Shown one piece after another: positions 4,753 to 8,332 of a stretch of 8,332 nt of DNA; position 1 is the stretch's first letter, and each line of letters opens with the position of its first letter. Location: the NCBI GenBank assembly GCA_016202745.1, contig JACQOB010000160.1, positions 1-8,332 on the forward strand. Reading direction: 5' to 3'. The notes under the pieces were generated by a model that was not told the DNA's origin, ran no database searches, and saw only the letters and a list, made by a program, of their open reading frames with translations. The translations under genes and the position numbers were made by a program. Source of the DNA: Candidatus Aenigmatarchaeota archaeon (GTDB lineage: Archaea; Aenigmatarchaeota; Aenigmatarchaeia; QMZP01).

Positions 4753-5933
4753 ATTTCTGGGTTTAATGTTGCAGCACCTACAACAACCAATCCGTCAGCC
4801 TTCTTCCTCCCGCTTGCAGGCCAGTATGATGTGAAGGTGAACGTGCTGGTGGCCGTGAATTCGACTTCCTTTTCATTCCCCGGCAGTATTGTCCCAGTGT
4901 TGAAGAAATTGCTCCTCATGTCAAGCCCGCCGTAATAGACACCTGAAGATCTCACCTTGAATAATATCTTGACACTATCTCCCTTGTTTACTATGAATGG
5001 CCCTGATGGATAAAATCCATTATCATCAGCCTCTATTGTGAATGATTTTACATTGGCCTGTGTCTGATTGGTCTGGTTCTGATTTGGCAAAGGCGCGCAG
5101 GGATCCCTGATGTATTGTATCTCAATGCATTGCCCGTTGACCGAGGCGTATTTTTCATATTCAGTTCCGTCGGGGCAGACGCCCTTGGCGCATGTTTCTT
5201 CCTCTTCCATGGCTTCTATCTCTGTATCAACATTGTTCTTTTCCTCTGTGCTGGGTTTGCCAAGCTCATCGAATATGTTCCTCTCATTCGCCTTGGTCTG
5301 CCTGCCGCCTGTCACTGTCACTTTCTTGTCAGCAGATATCTCCGCATCCACATCTGCCTTTGAATTCGTGATTATCACAGGCCTCAAAACATACCTGTTA
5401 ATTGGCCTGTAACTTTGGCGTGAGGAGCCTGCACTGACAAAATGGAGAGACCTGTCCAGGTCAAAGTCAAGGTTTGTGTAGCTTGTCTTCCCCCCTTCAA
5501 CAACAACATCCGCTTCCAGCAGCAGCTTTGATGAAGGGACTTTGACTTCATGCCTCACATTGGCAACATCCGTCGGGCTATCATCGCGGACAAAATATGC
5601 TGACTTTATCCCGAGCCTTACGTGCCTGTAAGTGCCTTCCGGGACAGTTGTCTGCCCTATCAATTGCTCAGCATTCTGCAGGCCCAGAAGGTCAACTGTC
5701 TGCTCCTCTGTGCTCACTGTGAACCACTTGTCCGCAGGGTGGTCATGCAGCTCCACTGAATTGATGGTAATGGAAAGTGATGATTCATACTCAAGATCGC
5801 TAATCTGCAGAGGGGCGTCCTTTATCGTGACGATTACATTGCCCTGACCTGAGCCTGGCGGCGGGCCTGTCCATGTGCACCCGCTGACTGCTATTACAAC
5901 TCCAAGAAGGACAGGCAGGAGGAAGAATTTCAT
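4749..5933 (-). CDS. Lipoprotein with DUF4382, Cys-rich segment and cupredoxin-like domain
   Basis: The 394-residue protein begins with a signal peptide ending in a lipobox VSGC (Cys19), so it is probably lipid-anchored outside the cell. Residues about 31-192 match the DUF4382 pattern: NVIVTIKDAP at the start, a VDLLGL segment, PEGTYRHVRLGI, and YVLRPVIIT at the end. Residues 240-280 hold four cysteines (248, 253, 269, 279) around CPDGTEY and NGQC. An Asn/Gln/Thr linker (284-294) carries NQT sites suited to N-glycosylation. Residues 295-387 look like a cupredoxin (FTIEADDNGFYPSGPFIVNKGDSVKI). The usual His and Cys copper ligands are missing (SGVYYGG and SYWPASGRKK occupy their places), so it probably binds something other than copper. 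It lies 44 bases downstream of the next gene and has its own TATA box. Confidence 0.8.
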   Translation of the reverse strand: MKFFLLPVLLGVVIAVSGCTWTGPPPGSGQGNVIVTIKDAPLQISDLEYESSLSITINSVELHDHPADKWFTVSTEEQTVDLLGLQNAEQLIGQTTVPEGTYRHVRLGIKSAYFVRDDSPTDVANVRHEVKVPSSKLLLEADVVVEGGKTSYTNLDFDLDRSLHFVSAGSSRQSYRPINRYVLRPVIITNSKADVDAEISADKKVTVTGGRQTKANERNIFDELGKPSTEEKNNVDTEIEAMEEEETCAKGVCPDGTEYEKYASVNGQCIEIQYIRDPCAPLPNQNQTNQTQANVKSFTIEADDNGFYPSGPFIVNKGDSVKILFKVRSSGVYYGGLDMRSNFFNTGTILPGNEKEVEFTATSTFTFTSYWPASGRKKADGLVVVGAATLNPEI

Positions 5934-5960
5934 GTCAATCTGCCTGATTTTTGTTTTGTT

Positions 5961-5970
5961 AGTATAAATA
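5961..5970 (-). promoter_or_regulatory. TATA box of the DUF4382 lipoprotein gene
   Basis: The minus strand reads TATTTATACT 28-37 bases before the ATG at 5933, predicting a very short leader of up to about 10 bases. It sits just beyond the TAG stop of the upstream gene. Confidence 0.45.
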
Positions 5971-5977
5971 ACTCAGC

Positions 5978-6634
5978 CTATTGTTCGGCTGGCGCCTGCC
6001 CGAAGCTTATCACTATTATGTCGCCGTCCTTCGGGAGGTAATTGATCCACTTCTCCAGGGGATTGTCATTGAGGGTGGCGGAGACAGAACCTGCCTCGCC
6101 GCTGAGCTGGCATATGTCGCCGTCCTTGTAATTCATTATGGATGTCTCGGAAAATGCGATGCCCATGTGCTCCAGGAACCTGCCTATCGTGTGGGCCTCC
6201 GGGGAATTCCTTACGTTGCCTTCTGTGTGTATTACGCCGTTCCCGTCGCTGTTAACCAGGCTCCGCTGGTTCGTCACACTGTCGTGCGTGTGCAGTTCGG
6301 AAGGGCCTATCTGGCCATTCAGCGGGGCCCCGGGCAGGTTCTGCTCAACCCCGCAGAGGACAATGTCAAGGTCGGCATGCTGGTGGGTGAAGCCGTCCGG
6401 GAAGGCGAGCGCCTGCTCCCTTATGTAATCCATGTCAACCGAATTGCCAGTCACGGGGGAAGTGAAGAAGCCATAACCGCCGTACCCTATGCCGGCTACG
6501 ATCAGGATGAAGACAAGCCAGGTGAGAATCCTGCCTTTCCTCTTCGCCTTGTCCTGCTTGTCGGCCTCCTGCTTCCTGCCTTCCTTCCTCTCCTCGCGCC
6601 TGAGTTCCTTCATGTCGTGCCTGCTGAGCTTCAT
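5978..6634 (-). CDS. Type II membrane protein with His-rich extracellular domain
   Basis: The 218-residue protein has a highly charged Lys/Arg/Glu N-terminus (1-34), probably cytoplasmic and helical, and one membrane helix (about 36-57, ILTWLVFILIVAGIG). The external domain has clustered histidines: FTHQHADLDI (His84, His86), ELHTHDS (His115, His117), GVIHTEG (His136) and HTIGRFLEHMGI (His148, His156). Two cysteines (94, 175) could form a disulfide. The order HxHADL, HTHD, GVIHxEG, then LGxFLExxGI resembles an unnamed family of secreted archaeal and bacterial proteins that I recall without a firm function. Metal binding (copper or zinc) is an inference from the His spacing. SPVTGNSV after the helix resembles the linker seen in many DPANN membrane proteins. 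It lies between two other exported-protein genes, 63 bases downstream of the LamG gene. Confidence 0.75.
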   Translation of the reverse strand: MKLSRHDMKELRREERKEGRKQEADKQDKAKRKGRILTWLVFILIVAGIGYGGYGFFTSPVTGNSVDMDYIREQALAFPDGFTHQHADLDIVLCGVEQNLPGAPLNGQIGPSELHTHDSVTNQRSLVNSDGNGVIHTEGNVRNSPEAHTIGRFLEHMGIAFSETSIMNYKDGDICQLSGEAGSVSATLNDNPLEKWINYLPKDGDIIVISFGQAPAEQ

Positions 6635-6668
6635 AAGAATCCCTTTGTTGGAATAATTGTTCCGGGGG

Positions 6669-6676
6669 TTTAAAAA
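6669..6676 (-). promoter_or_regulatory. TATA box of the His-rich protein gene / U-tract after the LamG gene
   Basis: The minus strand reads TTTTTAAA 35-42 bases before the ATG at 6634, suggesting a leader of about 10-15 bases. The T run lies about 22 bases past the LamG stop codon and may also end that transcript. A second candidate, CAATTATT at 6652-6659, would give a leaderless start. Confidence 0.4.
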
Positions 6677-6697
6677 TGGGAGTGGATGGCTGCCAGC

Positions 6698-8332
6698 TCA
6701 CAAATCCGTACAGTTACATCCTCTGTTTGTTATCTCACAGGAAAGGCCAAACCCTGTCGCGCCTGTAAGGTTGGCCTGCTGCAGGCTCCCGCAAACCATC
6801 TGCTGCCTTAAACCTCTGGGGAGATTGAATAGGAATTCATTTGTCTGGTCCATAAAACTGCCCAGGCTGGTGAGAATACCGTTTACTGTTTCTGTAAGAC
6901 CGTCTAAAGCAACCTCCAGCAATGATATTCTTGCCGTATTTGACTCTGTCTGGTTTCTCAGAATTTCATTCTCCTGCATGAGATTGTCTATCTGTCCCTG
7001 CTGGCTCGCCGTAAGATTTTCAAGGGCTTCCAGCCTTTCCTCTACGTCGCCTATGGGTGGCGGCTGGGTAATATTCAATAAGAACTCAGATGGATCCAAG
7101 GCAACGTTGCTTATTCTGACTTCATCTATGATGCCGTTCCAAAAACCAAAAAGGCTTGGGTCTCCCTGCTGGCCTGTTATGAACCCTATTTGCAGCGGTT
7201 CGCTACCTGTTCTTGGAAATATATTTTGTGCAGCTGAAGCGTCAAGGTTGCCGTCTATGTAAAGTTTTACATCGCTGCCATCCCAGGTGACGGCTACGTG
7301 ATGGAGTGTATTATCATTTAAAAGGATATTACTGAACAAGTCTTGTACATTTGCCCCGTTGCTGAATGCAGCCCTAAGCCTGGTGCCGCTAATATCCAGC
7401 CCGAAGAAATAGCTCCACTCTGAAAGTGTGCGAGGATTACTGCCCTTGAAAATGATGGAACCGTCTCTCTGCCCAGGTGTCTTTATCCAGGCTTCCAGAG
7501 TGCCCTGATTGACCAAATCCAGGCTGTTGCTGTCATTGACCAAAACAAATTCGCTGATGTCATCGAAACTTAAGCAGTTCCCGGAAACACAGTCAGTTGT
7601 CCAGCTTGCACCGTTTATTGTCCCGTCGTTCTTATTGGCAGTCTCATCATGTGCTATATTTCCCGTGCTTTCATCAAAATGCCAGAATGCAGCCGTTGGA
7701 GATGTGGGTTCAGCGGAGGTGATAATAAAGTTGTCATAATCCACGTGAGCAATGCCGTTATGTCCAGTCCTTGTTTCAATCCCTACCATATGCGGTGACA
7801 GCAGTTGGGTTGTGGTATGAGACCAAATTGTACCGTTTGGGTTTGTTATGTGGATGGTAGCCGTTGTGTCAGCAAACTCAATTCTTACATGATATAAACC
7901 AAACATATTCCCGACCTCACTTTCGCCATTCCAAAAGCCTATGTCACAAGTAGTTGCAAAGCCAGGTGGATTATAGGCATCGACATCCCTGCACCTAAGA
8001 TCAAGAGGTATGTCGTCCACCCATATCCTGCTGAGTCTGTTGCCATCTCCAGACACATAATCGATGTCGTATTCAAGCGCTTCACCGGGGGCGAACTGGT
8101 GCTGTATCAGCCTAAACAGTACGCTTCTGTCCGCAGGCACCGTCTGTGCCGTATGGTAATTCTCGCTTAAGTTGTCCAGAAAGTGCTCTGTAACGAAGCC
8201 CGCACCTGTCCCCTGGTGTTCAACTCACTTCCTGGGATCTAAGCCGCCAGAAAAATCATCATAAACAAAAGTGGCGGCATGAGCTTCGGCAGAAGTCATC
8301 AGAATTGCCAGAAATGTTAGTATGATCAAGGA
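6698..8332 (-). pseudogene. Secreted LamG/coiled-coil surface protein, partial, interrupted by in-frame TGA
   Basis: The frame runs from the right window edge to a TGA at 6698. It starts inside a signal peptide (LIILTFLAILMTSAEAHA, cleavage likely AHA-A), followed by TFVYDDFSGGLDPRK. A TGA stop at 8225-8227 comes next. The same frame then resumes with VEHQGTGAGFVTEHFLDN and stays open for 508 codons. Numbered from the GTG at 8140 (480 residues), there is a first beta-sandwich (to about 142), a LamG/concanavalin-like domain (148-355, with AFWHFDES, LEAWIKT, LHHVAVTWDG, LYIDG and IDEVRIS), a coiled coil (362-425) and a tail with four cysteines (450, 468, 475, 477). There are many N-glycosylation sites. 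LamG domains bind sugars or proteins. Coding quality is equal on both sides of the stop, so the break is recent, a sequencing error, or recoded. If GTG 8140 were used, the product would lack export. Confidence 0.8.
8225..8227 (-). other. In-frame TGA inside the LamG gene
   Basis: The minus strand reads AAG TGA GTT GAA, giving GLDPRK-stop-VEHQG. In related secreted beta-sandwich proteins the phrase DDFSGxxLDxxKW commonly ends with Trp here, so TGA fits a one-base change from TGG. No frame shift is needed to connect the two halves. Confidence 0.85.

Noticed and set aside
5981..6673. A 230-codon plus-strand open frame opposite the His-rich membrane protein
   Set aside because: The composition looks like a shadow frame. 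The minus strand has a clear charged tail, membrane helix and motif-bearing domain.
8225..8227. TGA as selenocysteine or as a genome-wide Trp codon
   Set aside because: The context is a structural beta-sandwich with an expected Trp and no redox site, and TGA appears to act as a normal stop at 1221, 2475 and 6698. A point mutation or sequencing error is simpler.
1..8332. CRISPR array, insertion sequence or defence island
   Set aside because: There are no regularly spaced repeats of 24-37 bases, no transposase motifs, no terminal inverted repeats, and no nuclease or toxin-antitoxin domains that I can recognise.

Overview
The window looks archaeal, most likely from a small-genome (DPANN-type or related) lineage, though I cannot place it further. 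Pointers are an archaeal Trm5-type tRNA methyltransferase, a stand-alone PRC-barrel protein, a very short archaeal-type NAD kinase, frequent AGG/ATA codons, and promoters with an A-rich BRE followed by a TTTAAATA-like TATA box. Several TATA boxes lie about 25-30 bases before the start codon, which implies leaderless mRNAs.

Left third (1-2477). A trm5-like gene runs leftward off the window edge, divergent from a calcineurin-like metallophosphoesterase. That gene converges on, and overlaps by 47 bases, a 2',3'-cyclic-phosphodiesterase/2'-5' RNA ligase family gene (thpR). thpR is in turn divergent from a small secreted Cys-containing protein. Then comes an AT-rich orphan gene of 75 codons with its own promoter. 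Both divergent pairs have interlocked promoters, each TATA box lying next to or inside the start of the opposite gene.

Middle (2478-4752). Three plus-strand genes follow: an ExeA/Cdc6-like AAA+ ATPase with a C-terminal winged helix, a PRC-barrel protein and an NAD kinase. The AAA+ gene has an unusually long, foldable leader. The PRC-barrel gene has the only clear Shine-Dalgarno sequence in the window.

Right part (4749-8332). Three minus-strand genes encode exported proteins: a large LamG/coiled-coil surface protein entering from the right edge, a type II membrane protein with a His-rich external domain, and a lipoprotein with a DUF4382 domain, a Cys-rich segment and a cupredoxin-like domain that lacks copper ligands. 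Together they look like a small cell-envelope cluster.

The most notable observation is that the LamG protein's reading frame, including its signal peptide, continues to the right window edge but is broken by one in-frame TGA at 8225-8227. It lies where related beta-sandwich proteins commonly have Trp, so a TGG-to-TGA nonsense change or a sequencing error is the simplest reading. I do not see a clear multi-gene novel defence or mobile system. There are no tRNA, rRNA, CRISPR or insertion-sequence signatures.
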